The notes under the pieces: model-generated
Told to the model about the DNA's origin: nothing
Database searches by the model: none
What the model saw: the letters and a program-made list of their open reading frames with translations, nothing else
Part shown: one piece after another, positions 16,875-25,211 of the stretch
Layout: every line of letters begins with the position of its first letter
How positions within the stretch are numbered: position 1 is the first letter of the stretch
Made by a program: the position numbers and the translations under genes
Assembly: GCA_037045265.1 (NCBI GenBank)
Contig: JBAOHV010000016.1
Coordinates: 310,001 to 374,000 of the forward strand
DNA: 64,000 nt
DNA from: JBAOHV01 sp037045265
GTDB taxonomy: Bacteria > Actinomycetota > Acidimicrobiia > Acidimicrobiales > Microtrichaceae
Reading direction: 5' to 3'

Positions 16875-17287
16875 GACGGTGTGCCGGCCGTGTCCGGCTC
16901 TAGCACCCGGGTGACGAACTTCCAGCTGCCACCCTGGCGACGCAGGGTGTCGCGGTAGATGCCGCTGACGAGGATCTTGAACCCGCCGTTCTCATCGTCG
17001 GCAACCCACAGCTGCAGGTATGCGGCGCCGGACGCTTCGTCACCGTCGCCGTCGACGAGGACGTTGGTGGCGATGTGGCGCCCACCGGGCATCATCACAG
17101 GTACTCCCGCCGCGAACTCGATGCGGGCCGCCGGGTTGCCCTCGACGGTGAACCCCATGCCCGTGTCGAGGGTGCCGTCCTCGACGAACAGCGCCGCCCA
17201 CTTCTCGCCGTCTCCGGCGTCGATCAGGTGGTTGTAACGGGCGTAGAGCTGCTGTAGCGCCACGATGTCGTCAGTGCCAAGTGCCAT
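16871..17287 (-). CDS. SnoaL-like / NTF2-fold protein
   Basis: A 138-residue single-domain protein of the SnoaL/NTF2 superfamily, which includes polyketide cyclases, dehydratases and ring-opening isomerases. LQQLYARYNHLIDAGDGEKWAALF is the typical N-terminal helix pair, followed by the curved sheet (GRHIATNVLV, YLQLWVADD, GIYRDTLRRQGGSWKF). The conserved Tyr and Asp pair of the dehydratase-like subgroup is present. It is coupled to the CMD-family gene and probably part of an aromatic or steroid-like catabolic pair. Substrate unknown. Confidence 0.8.
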   Translation of the reverse strand: MALGTDDIVALQQLYARYNHLIDAGDGEKWAALFVEDGTLDTGMGFTVEGNPAARIEFAAGVPVMMPGGRHIATNVLVDGDGDEASGAAYLQLWVADDENGGFKILVSGIYRDTLRRQGGSWKFVTRVLEPDTAGTPS

Positions 17288-17449
17288 GCTGAGTCCCCCT
17301 AGGGTTCGGTCGGGCCGACCGGCCCGCCGTGCTGTAGCCGCTCGACGACGGCGGTCCGGCGACAGGGTACGCGCTCGCGGACCACCGGCGAGGAAGTCCC
17401 AGAAGGCAGTTCTGGTTTCCTCCAGCGAATGATCGAATAAACTACCGGC

Positions 17450-18124
17450 GTGGCAGACGACCTACAGGTGAAGGCAAGGGCACTTGGCGACCCCACGAGG
17501 CACCGGATATTCCGGTACCTCTCCAACACCGACGCCCCAGTGGGTGTAGCCGAACTTACCGACTACTTCGGACTGAACCACAACGCCATCCGCCAGCACC
17601 TGGCCAAGCTCGTCGATGCAGGTCTGGTGCTCGAGAGCTCCGCTCCGCCGTCGGGGCGCGGCAGACCGCGACTCGAGTACGTCGTCGAACCCTCGACCGA
17701 CAGCCGCTGGGGGGTGACCGGCCCCTACGAGCGGCTGGCGGTGCTCCTGACCGAGGTCGTACGCAGCGGCGACACCCCCTACGAGGTCGGCCGCCGGGCG
17801 GCACTCGAGGACTTGCGCGTGCACCACCACGACGAGGCCGACCCCGTCGGGGTGCTGGTCGACCAGATGGCACGCCAGGGGTTCGCCCCGACCGTCCGCG
17901 ACCAGTCGGACGAGACCGTCGAGGTGATCCTGGGCTCGTGTCCCTTCGCCACCGCAGCCATGACCGACTCCTCGACCATCTGCGAGATGCACCGTGGCAT
18001 GGCAGAGGGCGTCGCCGAAGTGGTGACAGGCCTGCAGATAGACCGGCTCGTCAACGGGGACCCACGAGAGGCCCAGTGCAGGTTGACGTGCAGCGCCAGC
18101 GCCGCGAGCGACGCCGACGGCTAG
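17450..18124 (+). CDS. winged-helix regulator with C-terminal cysteine cluster (SufR/ArsR-like)
   Basis: A 224-residue regulator. The N-terminal winged helix (about residues 4-75) is of the ArsR/HTH_20 type: DPTRHRIFRYLSN, then GLNHNAIRQHLAKLVDAGLV. The C-terminal half contains GSCPFATAAM, STICEMHRGMAEG and EAQCRLTC, a spacing of cysteines like that of SufR-type regulators that bind an iron-sulfur cluster. An Fe-S or redox/NO sensing function is inferred. The start is GTG at 17450. Its stop shares CTAG with the stop of the convergent truncated hemoglobin gene. Confidence 0.72.
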   Translation: MADDLQVKARALGDPTRHRIFRYLSNTDAPVGVAELTDYFGLNHNAIRQHLAKLVDAGLVLESSAPPSGRGRPRLEYVVEPSTDSRWGVTGPYERLAVLLTEVVRSGDTPYEVGRRAALEDLRVHHHDEADPVGVLVDQMARQGFAPTVRDQSDETVEVILGSCPFATAAMTDSSTICEMHRGMAEGVAEVVTGLQIDRLVNGDPREAQCRLTCSASAASDADG

Positions 18125-18555
18125 GTCGCCTCCCAGCGGATCAGGTTCAGCGGTCCGCCACCGACCAGCTGACGGCTGTGGACCTCGGCCACCCGCTCAG
18201 CCATGGCCAGCGCGTGCTCCTTTGTCGGTCCGTCCCAACCATCGTCCAGCGTCTCGCGGAACAGCTCCAGCCACCGCTCGAAGTGCGCGTGGGTGAAGGG
18301 CTCACGCTGGCTGATCAGCTGGTGGGCCCGGAACGGATTCCCCTGGTAGCCCTCGATCCCGAGCAATGCCCGACACCAGAAGGCGGTCAGCTTGGGAAGG
18401 TGCTCCGACCAGTCAACCTGGGCGACGTCGTTGAACATCGGCCCGAGCAGCTCGTCCTGGGCGACGCCCTGGTAGAAGCGCCGAACCATCTCGGCGACAT
18501 CTTCGGGCGTGTCGAGATCTCCCCTGATCACCTGCTGGTCGGAGCCTGCACCCAT
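18121..18555 (-). CDS. truncated hemoglobin, group III-like
   Basis: A 144-residue heme protein. The sequence FYQGVAQDELLGPMFNDVAQVDW, then HLPKLTAFWCRALLG, YQGNPFRAHQL and PFTHAHFERWLELFRETLDD follows the group III (Ctb-type) pattern; the proximal histidine should be in FTHAHF. Such globins detoxify NO or bind oxygen and sulfide. ATG 18555 is preferred to the upstream start because it begins just before the conserved region. The stop codon interlocks with the stop of the cysteine-cluster regulator on the other strand, so the two genes are convergent neighbours. Confidence 0.85.
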   Translation of the reverse strand: MGAGSDQQVIRGDLDTPEDVAEMVRRFYQGVAQDELLGPMFNDVAQVDWSEHLPKLTAFWCRALLGIEGYQGNPFRAHQLISQREPFTHAHFERWLELFRETLDDGWDGPTKEHALAMAERVAEVHSRQLVGGGPLNLIRWEAT

Positions 18556-18676
18556 GCTTCGTCCTCTCCGTGGGACCCGGACGACCCGCCACATCGCAAG
18601 AATATTTGCACTTGATGGTAGAGGAATTGTCGCCCGGTTCGCACCTCCTCACCCTCGCCTCTGAGAGGCTGGGCCG

Positions 18677-19640
18677 ATGACGAGCGCTCCCGACTCATCC
18701 GTCCGCGGCACACGGAGTCGGGTCGACCGGCGCGTAGTGACCGGCGCCGGCGGTCTCCCACTGGCGGTCTACGAGCGCAACCGGCCCGACATCGCTGACA
18801 AGGAGCACCGGACGGTCCTGCTGATCCACGGCTACCCCGACGACCACTCCGTCTGGGATCCGGTTGCGGACCTCTTGGCGCGGCACTTCCACGTGGTCAC
18901 CTACGACGTGCGCGGCGCCGGGGTCTCGGGAGTTCCGGCCAGGACCGCTGACTACCGGTTGGACCGGCTCGCCGTCGACGCGTCGGCTGTGCTCGACGCG
19001 ACCGTGCCCGAAGGTCATCAGGTGCATCTGGTGGGACACGACTGGGGTTCGATCCAGGGGTGGCATTTCGTGTGCGACCCGTCGCTGTCACCGCGAATCG
19101 CTTCGTTCACTTCGATCTCGGGACCGCAGCTCGACGCTGTCGGCGGCTTCTTCCGGCGGAACAGCGCCTCTGCGCCTGCGACCAGAGCGGTCGCCGCCCA
19201 GGCCGCCAGCTCGTGGTACGTGGCGGCGATCCAGCTCCCGTTCCTGGCGCCGTCCTTCTGGCGCTCACCGATCGCCCATCGCATGTGGCCCCGGATCCTG
19301 GCGAGGGTCGAGGGCCTGCCTGCGAAACACATCCCCGGCGAGCACCAGGTGGCTCGGACTCAGCTCAACGGCGCACACGGAGTAGGCCTGTACCGAGCGA
19401 ACATGGCACGTTCGGTCGGGTTTCCGAAGCCGCGCCGAACCGCTGTGCCGGTCCAGGTGATCGTCCCCGGGCACGACCGCTACGTCAGCACCGAGCTCGC
19501 CGAGGTGGCCCTCGACGTGGCGGAGGACGTGATGTTCGTCCCGGTCGATGCCGGACACTGGCTCCCGCTCCGCGACCCTGACCTGGTCGCTGTCCGTGGT
19601 GGCCGAACACATCGCCCGGCTCGACGCCCGACCCACATGA
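18677..19640 (+). CDS. alpha/beta hydrolase, epoxide-hydrolase-like (C-terminal frameshift)
   Basis: About 320 residues. LLIHGYPDDHSVWDPV is the HGxP oxyanion region, VGHDWGSIQGW carries an aspartate nucleophile (as in epoxide hydrolases and haloalkane dehalogenases), and DAGHWLPL gives the catalytic histidine near the end. The lid domain contains the helical SWYVAAIQLPFLAPSFWRS region. The frame breaks near 19588-19594; reading the next frame gives VVAEHIARLDARPT and a stop at 19640, just before the next gene with its GAGGACCAGAG leader. It is followed after 19 bases by an acyl-CoA dehydrogenase-like gene, probably co-transcribed. Confidence 0.78.
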
Positions 19641-19659
19641 ACCCACCCGAGGACCAGAG

Positions 19660-20659
19660 ATGACCGACCCAGTGGCGATCGCTCACGACATCGCCGAGAA
19701 CCTCTTGTTCCCCGCAGCGCTGAGCACCGACCGTGCCGACCTTGTTGCGCTGGAGAACCTGGACGCGCTCGCCGACGCCGGTCTCTACGGGATGTTCGGC
19801 CCCGTCGAGACGGGTGGCTCGGCGGCCGACCTCGTCACCGCCGGAGCGGTGGTCGAGCAGCTTGCCTCGGGTTGTCTCACGACTGCGTTGGTGTGGCTGC
19901 AACACCACGGGCTCGTCGGCAACCTGTTGCTCGGCGACAGCCCACTCCGAGAGGCGTGGCTCCCGGAGCTGTGCTCCGGCGAGCGACGATCGGGCATCGT
20001 CTTCGCGGGCCTCCTGCCAGGCCCGGCAACCCTGCAAGCGGTGCGGATCGACGGTGGCTGGCGCCTCGACGGCACAGCACCGTGGGTCTCCGGCTGGGGC
20101 AGGATCGACACGCTGCAGGTGGCGGCGTGTGGCCAGGAAGGCCTGGAGGAGACCGTCGCCACGGTCGCCATCAGCGACCTGGACGACGCCCGTTTGACCG
20201 CCTGCCGTCACGAGCTCGCCGTGCTCGACGCGAGCGGCACCGTAAGGCTGAGCTTCGACGGCGTGACGGTCGAGGACTCCCACCTCCTGAGCATCGCGTC
20301 TTATCAGCCGGGCGCCACGAACGCCCTCAGCCTGCGGCTGAACGGGTCGCTCGCCCTCGGGGTTGCCAGCCGCTGCATCTCGCTGCTCGGGCAGGACGCG
20401 GTCGCTGGCCGCAGAGCATGGAGCGCAGCTCGACGAGACCCGCTCCATGCTCGACAGCGCCGACGACCACGGGATCGCAGCGGCACGAGCTGCCGCCTCT
20501 GCGTTCGCACACAAGGCTGCTGCCACCCTCCTGGTCCACACCGGAAGCCACTCGATCGAGCTGGACAGCCACGCCCAGCGCCTGGCCCGTGAGGCGATGT
20601 TCCTCATGGTGTTCGGCTCCAGACCACCGATCCGCAGCGCCCTGTTGTCCCAGCTCTGA
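19660..20659 (+). CDS. acyl-CoA dehydrogenase-like flavoprotein (one frameshift)
   Basis: A protein of about 332 residues with the acyl-CoA dehydrogenase layout: a helical N-terminal domain (ENLDALADAGLYGMFGPVETGG), a beta domain (GWRLDGTAPWVSGWGRID) and a C-terminal helical bundle (MLDSADDHGIAAARAAASAFAHKAAATLLVHTGS). The frame breaks near 20400; a surplus G in the GCGGTCG region explains it. It is shorter than typical enzymes, and the catalytic glutamate and FAD-binding motifs are not obvious, so it may be a monooxygenase-type or non-canonical member. It lies in an apparent operon with the epoxide-hydrolase-like gene. Confidence 0.68.
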
Positions 20660-20715
20660 GTTGGCGTCACACCCCATCCGTACAGTGCCCGAGTAGGCGA
20701 TCAAAGGAGCGGCAG

Positions 20716-22695
20716 GTGGACAGACAGCCAGACGCGACCTCGTCGGAAGACCCGATGAGGTGGGTGCGCAACGACGTGTCGAGCGTCGCTCCACAGGGCG
20801 GCTACGTGGCCAAGCGCTGCCCGGTACGGGCCCAGTGGGACGTACTCCGACCTGCCGAGCAGCTGGCCGTACCCGAGTCGGCTCTGCGCCGAATGGCGGC
20901 CGGCGTCGCGTTCGAGGCTGACGTCTTCGAGCGGCTCCGCGAACTCCACCCTCATGCCGTCGTGATCGAGCGCGGCGCTCCTGGAGACCGAGCCGATCGC
21001 GAGCGACGGACGGTCGCCGCCATGGAGTCTGGTGCACCACTCATCCTCGGCGGCCGCCTGCCGGCCGACCAATCGGCCCGACGGGTCGGCGAGCCCGACG
21101 TCCTGCTGGCACACCCGGACGGCGGCTACTCCCCGATCGACGTCAAGCACCACCAGACCCTCACCTCGGGTTCGGGCATCCCAGCGGTGGTCGCAGGGCT
21201 GGCGGGCATGTCCTTCGGACAAGGCGCGCCGCCCCCCGACAAGACCGCCGCCAAGAGCAAGGACGACCTGCTCCAACTCGCCCACTACCGCCGGATGCTG
21301 GAGGCATGCGGGCACGCAGCGCCCGACTCGATGGCGGCGATCATCGGCTCTGAGCTTCTGGCCACCTGGTTCGACCTCTCGGAACCCATCTGGAGGACAC
21401 CCTCGCTCAGCCAGGTCACCAAGCTGCGCTCGACCGTCGACGTCTACGACTTCGAGTTCGCCTTCCGGCTCGACATCATCGAGGTCGCCCAGCGACACGC
21501 AACCGACCCCTCGGTCGAGCTGCTGGTGGTGCCGGTACGCACCGGCGAGTGCGCGTCCTGTCCCTGGTGGGGGCACTGCGAGCAGCTCCTGACAGAGGTC
21601 AGCGACGTCAGCCTCCTGCCGTACTCGAGCTGGCAGATGTGGTCGACGCACCGCGACCGGGGCGTGCACACGCTGTCCGACCTGGCATCGCTCGACTGGC
21701 GCACCGCCGACCTTCTGGCCCGCAAGGTCGATCTTGCACACCTGTTCGAGCAGCTCGACACCGGCGCTGATCGGCTGCCGGGGGCCACACCCATCGGCGA
21801 TGTGATCGGCCGGGCCAAGCGCGGCCAGATCGCCAAGCTCCACGAAGCGGGTGTGACGACCGCAGCGGATGCACGGGCGCTGGACCGCCGGGTCGGCGCC
21901 TACTCGGCCCGCTCGGCGCCCACTGACCCCACTAGCCGCTCGGCCCACACGACCCCCTCGGTCCGCGACCTTCCAGGCTCCATCGACATGGCCAGAGCCA
22001 GGCTCGTCGGCGCGCTGCCTTTCCTCGCCCGGGGGCTCGACCGGGTGGATGTCCTGCGTGGCGACATCGAGGTCGACCTCGATCTCGAGAACTCAGACGA
22101 CGGCGGCGTCTACCTGTGGGGCGCCCTCGTGACCGACCGTGCGGGCTGCGGCCTCGTCGATCAGGGCTATCGGAGCTTCGTCACCTGGGATGCTGACCTG
22201 GCCCACGGCGAGCTCGTCGTCTTCGACGAGCTGTGCAGTTGGGTCGAGGCGCTGCTGAGTACTGCGACCAGGAACGGCCTTGCCCTCACGGCCTACTGCT
22301 ACAACGAGAAGGCCGAGGCCCGCGCGCTGCGGCGCCTCGCCGGCGCGGCATCGGACGACCCGGGCCGGGCGCGGTTCATCGAGGATCTGGTCACGTCGAG
22401 CAGTTGGGTTGACCTGCTCGAGGTCTGCAGAACGAGCCTCGTCACCGGGCGGCCGATGGGGCTCAAGCACATGGCAGCGCTGGCCGGCTTCCGCTGGGAA
22501 GATCCCGACCCCGGCGGGGAGCAGTCGATGACCTGGTACCACCAGGCTGTCAACGACGATGACGCGGCGGTCCGCGGACGCAACCGCCGACGGATCCTCA
22601 CCTACAACCGCAACGACGTCGAGGCCACCCTCGCGTTGCGGGAGTGGCTCGACACCCAGGGCAGCGCCCTTGCGTCGATCTCCTCGTTGGACTGA
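20716..22695 (+). CDS. TM0106-type RecB-like nuclease with RNase H-like domain
   Basis: A 659-residue protein. Residues 20-290 form a RecB-like PD-(D/E)XK nuclease: GEPDVLL, then YSPIDVKHHQ supply the acidic and lysine residues, and CASCPWWGHC may be a metal or partial Fe-S ligand set. The C-terminal 200 residues resemble the RNase_H_2 (DEDD exonuclease-like) domain, with YNRNDVEATLALREW near the end. This architecture is known as the TM0106 family; its biological role is not established. The GTG start is supported by AGGAG at 20704-20708. It stands alone between the dehydrogenase-like gene and a convergent small gene. Confidence 0.8.
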   Translation: MDRQPDATSSEDPMRWVRNDVSSVAPQGGYVAKRCPVRAQWDVLRPAEQLAVPESALRRMAAGVAFEADVFERLRELHPHAVVIERGAPGDRADRERRTVAAMESGAPLILGGRLPADQSARRVGEPDVLLAHPDGGYSPIDVKHHQTLTSGSGIPAVVAGLAGMSFGQGAPPPDKTAAKSKDDLLQLAHYRRMLEACGHAAPDSMAAIIGSELLATWFDLSEPIWRTPSLSQVTKLRSTVDVYDFEFAFRLDIIEVAQRHATDPSVELLVVPVRTGECASCPWWGHCEQLLTEVSDVSLLPYSSWQMWSTHRDRGVHTLSDLASLDWRTADLLARKVDLAHLFEQLDTGADRLPGATPIGDVIGRAKRGQIAKLHEAGVTTAADARALDRRVGAYSARSAPTDPTSRSAHTTPSVRDLPGSIDMARARLVGALPFLARGLDRVDVLRGDIEVDLDLENSDDGGVYLWGALVTDRAGCGLVDQGYRSFVTWDADLAHGELVVFDELCSWVEALLSTATRNGLALTAYCYNEKAEARALRRLAGAASDDPGRARFIEDLVTSSSWVDLLEVCRTSLVTGRPMGLKHMAALAGFRWEDPDPGGEQSMTWYHQAVNDDDAAVRGRNRRRILTYNRNDVEATLALREWLDTQGSALASISSLD

Positions 22696-22752
22696 TGCGC
22701 AAGGTTGGCCGCCACCTCCTCCGTGGAGGCAGATGCGGTTGGCAGATACCGA

Positions 22753-23358
22753 CTACACCCCTGCGATCATCCACGGCTCCGTGATGTCCAGGTAGCGGTC
22801 GACCTTCATCAACTGCTCCCATTCGCCGAACTTCTCGGCGAGGGCAGGCGGGATCTCGCGCTGTTCAGCCTCACGCGCCTCGGCTTCAGACGTGAAGTAT
22901 GCGAAGTCCGCGTAGTTGTCCTCGTCGTAGTAGGCGGTCACAGAGCCCAGCAGGTCGGGCCTGGCTTCGGCCAACACAGGGTCAGCCTCGCGCTCGAGGG
23001 CCTCGGCGCGCACTCTGTCCGTGACGTGGCCTTCCATCACCTGCACGAAATGAGCGTCCTCGAGCTTTCCGTGAGCCATCACGTGGACGTCCTCGGTGTC
23101 ATGGAACGAGGCCGGACCGTCGAGGCACTTCTCGGTGGCGCTCCACCACTCGCCCTGCTCCTTGCGAGCACCGTTGCGCATGGCTGCGTCTCGGTCGGTG
23201 AACCGCACCGCCATGATGAACGAGCCGTCGGCGGTGCAACCACCGGCCGAGCCCAGGTATCCGATCGCTCCCGGCCTGAGATCGCGCTCCCACACGTCGA
23301 GGCGGCGGTGCAGCGCCTCTGGATCAGACGTGCGACCTTGTATCACTTGGATGAACAT
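22753..23358 (-). CDS. hypothetical protein with two dimeric alpha/beta-barrel-like halves
   Basis: A 201-residue protein with an internal duplication. The first half starts FIQVIQGRTSDPEALHRRLD and the second HFVQVMEGHVTDRVRAEALE, each followed by a GYLGS/GSVTAY strand and a (D/F)RDAA or SEAEARE helix. This is the shape of fused ferredoxin-like (ABM/dimeric alpha-beta barrel) domains, often found in small monooxygenases or stress proteins. No catalytic motif is visible. It is convergent with the nuclease gene. I do not recognise a specific function. Confidence 0.7.
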   Translation of the reverse strand: MFIQVIQGRTSDPEALHRRLDVWERDLRPGAIGYLGSAGGCTADGSFIMAVRFTDRDAAMRNGARKEQGEWWSATEKCLDGPASFHDTEDVHVMAHGKLEDAHFVQVMEGHVTDRVRAEALEREADPVLAEARPDLLGSVTAYYDEDNYADFAYFTSEAEAREAEQREIPPALAEKFGEWEQLMKVDRYLDITEPWMIAGV

Positions 23359-23940
23359 GTCGGCCCCCCATTCATTGACCTGACAACTTCTACCTCCGAT
23401 GCTCCTCCCTTCTGATCAGCACCTCAATAGTGATTGCCACCACCTTTTCGGTGCGATCGCCCGCAGGCGTTTTCGGTGCGATTGCCGACACCGCTCGACA
23501 ACGATCGCACCGAGAAACGAGTCAGGCGACGATGAGGTCGGGCTGAGCGCTCGCAGACCAAGTGGCCCGGGACCGGACCGGGAGAGGAAGGAAGGTGGCC
23601 CAGCCCCGGACCACCTACGATCCAACCACGCTTCACCGCCGAGTGCGCCGCGCCCACCGGATAGGTGACGGGCGGTGCGACTCTCGCCGCACCGCCCTGC
23701 GCATGCTCAGGCCGTCTCCCGAGGACGACACCGTTGGGTGCCGGCCTCCCCACTGAGCCCGAGCCGTGCGCTCTCGTGGGATCCCCGCTCAGCCTCGAGC
23801 TGACAGGTATCCGCGTCTTGCTATCTGCGATCTGATAAACGCGACGATACGCAGAGGGCCTGACAACGAAGCCGGCTACGACCGAGCGACGCGAGCGAAC
23901 CGCCGGGACAGGCCCCGACAGCGCTAGCGAAGCGCCCTGC
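23359..23940. other. 582-base gap without a supported gene, containing short dispersed repeats
   Basis: No open frame here has plausible protein character. The stretch holds TTTTCGGTGCGATCGCC (23445-23461) and TTTTCGGTGCGATTGCC (23470-23486) as direct repeats. GATCGCACCGAGAAA (23503-23517) and GGCGCAATCGCACCGAGA (24233-24250) are inverted copies. It reads as the left part of a degraded accessory segment. Confidence 0.6.
23445..23517. repeat. TTTTCGGTGCGATYGCC repeat cluster
   Basis: Two direct copies 25 bases apart and one inverted copy; a fourth, inverted, is at 24233-24250. The two direct copies differ by one base. Copies in both orientations allow hairpin formation. No transposon ends or CRISPR-like regular spacing are present. 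Confidence 0.55.
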
Positions 23941-24222
23941 TTACGGGTAGTCAGACGATGGCACTCGACCTAGGCGAACGAACGCCCAGTCGGCGAGCCG
24001 ATGCACGACCGTGACAAGGAGATGCCCGACGATCACATCCTTCACGGCCAACGCCGCGCAGGTGAGTGTTTCCAGGACCATCGCTGCCAGTACGACGTAC
24101 GTGAAGCTCTGCGCCTCCACGATCGAGGTGTGCTCGTCGAATAGGCTCAGCACGAGCGCGTAGATCAGAGTGCCGACAAGGAGCTCCTTGAACAGGAGCT
24201 GCCGGGAGGTGAACGAGTGCGG
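23941..24222 (-). pseudogene. start-less small membrane protein fragment
   Basis: An open frame of about 93 codons that encodes FTSRQLLFKELLVGTLIYAL, an acidic loop FDEHTSIVEAQSF, and a second helix TYVVLAAMVLETLTCAALAV, then a basic tail. It looks like a two-helix membrane protein of a widespread uncharacterised kind. No ATG, GTG or TTG precedes the first helix; an in-frame TAA at 24223-24225 immediately precedes it, itself preceded by ATG AAC. The gene therefore lacks a usable start as written, through a nonsense change or rearrangement. Confidence 0.55.
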
Positions 24223-24310
24223 TTAGTTCATCGGCGCAATCGCACCGAGATGCTGGATCTGCTCGGTGCCCTCGAGGATGCAGAGGGTGTGCTGAAGCCG
24301 TTCGTCGATT
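24223..24310 (-). pseudogene. remnant of an acyl-CoA dehydrogenase 3-prime end
   Basis: On the minus strand this encodes IDERLQHTLCILEGTEQIQH followed by LGAIAPMN and TAA. The core ILEGTEQIQHL matches the C-terminal signature of acyl-CoA dehydrogenases; compare FDIFEGTEQIQQL in the gene at 25212-26457. The DNA at 24251-24280 is 29/30 identical to 25255-25284. Upstream of this patch no further dehydrogenase sequence can be followed. Confidence 0.55.
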
Positions 24311-24471
24311 CCCGATCGCTGCAATGGAGCCGATCGCGTCCGCCGGGTCCGGGCAGATCCGGCGGTTTCCGGCCAGAACTAGTACCGGAGTAGTACCTGA
24401 CACCGGGTTCCGCCTTGGCGACTCCCGGGAGCGACGCCGTTGTCGCAGCGCATTCTCAGGGCGTTGCGTAT

Positions 24472-24975
24472 ATGCTACAGACATGGTCGATGCAGCTGTG
24501 CTCGTGCGCTCCACTCGCGGAACGTGCCGGTCTGTCCGCACGTGATCTAGCAACCCGGTGTGGAGTGTCAGCGTCGACGGTGACACGGATCGAACGCGGT
24601 GAGATCAATCCGACGGTCGCGATGCTCGAACGCCTCGTCGAGGCATCGGGCAACGACCTCATCATCACGACCGAGCCACGCCGGCAGCCCCCCACCCTCG
24701 ACGGCCTCCGCGCCCTTCGCGACGACATCGTCGCCGCCGCCGCCCGATTCGGCGGCACCAACGTGCGCGTGTTCGGCTCGGTCGCCCGTGGCACCGCCAC
24801 CGAGACATCCGACGTCGACCTGCTGATCGATGTCCCAGCCGGCACCGGTCTGATCCGCGTCGAACAGATCGCCGAGGCCATCGCCGAAGTGACCCCCTGG
24901 CCGGTCGACGTCATCACCAGCGGCGCCGCACGACGACGCATGGCCCACGTCCTCGACGAGGCAGTCACTTTGTGA
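24472..24975 (+). CDS. XRE helix-turn-helix fused to minimal nucleotidyltransferase (MntA-like antitoxin)
   Basis: A 167-residue protein. Residues 14-62 form an XRE helix-turn-helix (LSARDLATRCGVSASTVTRI). Residues 80-165 form a minimal nucleotidyltransferase with GSVARGTATETSDVDLLIDV, the GSxARG and DxD catalytic pattern. In MntA/HepT systems the nucleotidyltransferase is the antitoxin that adenylylates HepT; here a DNA-binding domain is fused and may give autoregulation. ATG 24472 is preferred; ATG 24490 is possible. It overlaps the following hepT-like fragment (GTGA). Confidence 0.78.
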   Translation: MLQTWSMQLCSCAPLAERAGLSARDLATRCGVSASTVTRIERGEINPTVAMLERLVEASGNDLIITTEPRRQPPTLDGLRALRDDIVAAAARFGGTNVRVFGSVARGTATETSDVDLLIDVPAGTGLIRVEQIAEAIAEVTPWPVDVITSGAARRRMAHVLDEAVTL

Positions 24976-25148
24976 ATGACGACCGACGCCGCCTCGCCGA
25001 CATCCTGGAAGCCGTCGCCGACGCCGCCCTGATCGTCGAACACGGGCGCGAAGCGTTCGATGCTGATCCACTCACCGTTCGAGCGGCGAAGAACATCGTC
25101 ACCGAGATCGGCGAAGCGACCAAGGCATTGTCGCCACACGTTCGCTAG
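24972..25148 (+). pseudogene. truncated HepT-like (DUF86) toxin
   Basis: 58 residues, starting at a GTG that overlaps the nucleotidyltransferase stop. RLADILEAVADAALIVEHGR and RAAKNIVTEIGEATKALSP match the first two helices of HepT/DUF86 proteins. The frame then ends at TAG, before the region that carries the RNase motif (R-x4-6-H) and the modified tyrosine. Typical proteins are about twice as long. As written, the toxin is inactive or only a dimerisation fragment. The missing part is not found in the other forward frames before the dehydrogenase gene. Confidence 0.7.
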
Positions 25149-25186
25149 AGCCGGCCGTTCCGAAGTCCATCGACTCAGGCGCTCAG

Positions 25187-25206
25187 ATCCCTGCAGTTGC
25201 AGGGAT
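25187..25206. terminator. inverted repeat at the acyl-CoA dehydrogenase 3-prime end
   Basis: ATCCCTGCA-GT-TGCAGGGAT is a perfect 9-base stem that lies between the truncated hepT and the stop of the convergent dehydrogenase. There is no U-tract on either strand, so terminator function is tentative; the near-zero loop favours cruciform or protein binding. Confidence 0.4.
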
Positions 25207-25211
25207 CCCGA

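Noticed and set aside
23445..23517. Possible CRISPR array
   Set aside because: Only two direct copies, 8-base gap, and inverted copies; no cas genes.
23359..24222. tRNA or other structural RNA gene in the gene-poor stretch
   Set aside because: No T-loop (GGTTCGA-type) or acceptor-stem pairing could be found on either strand.
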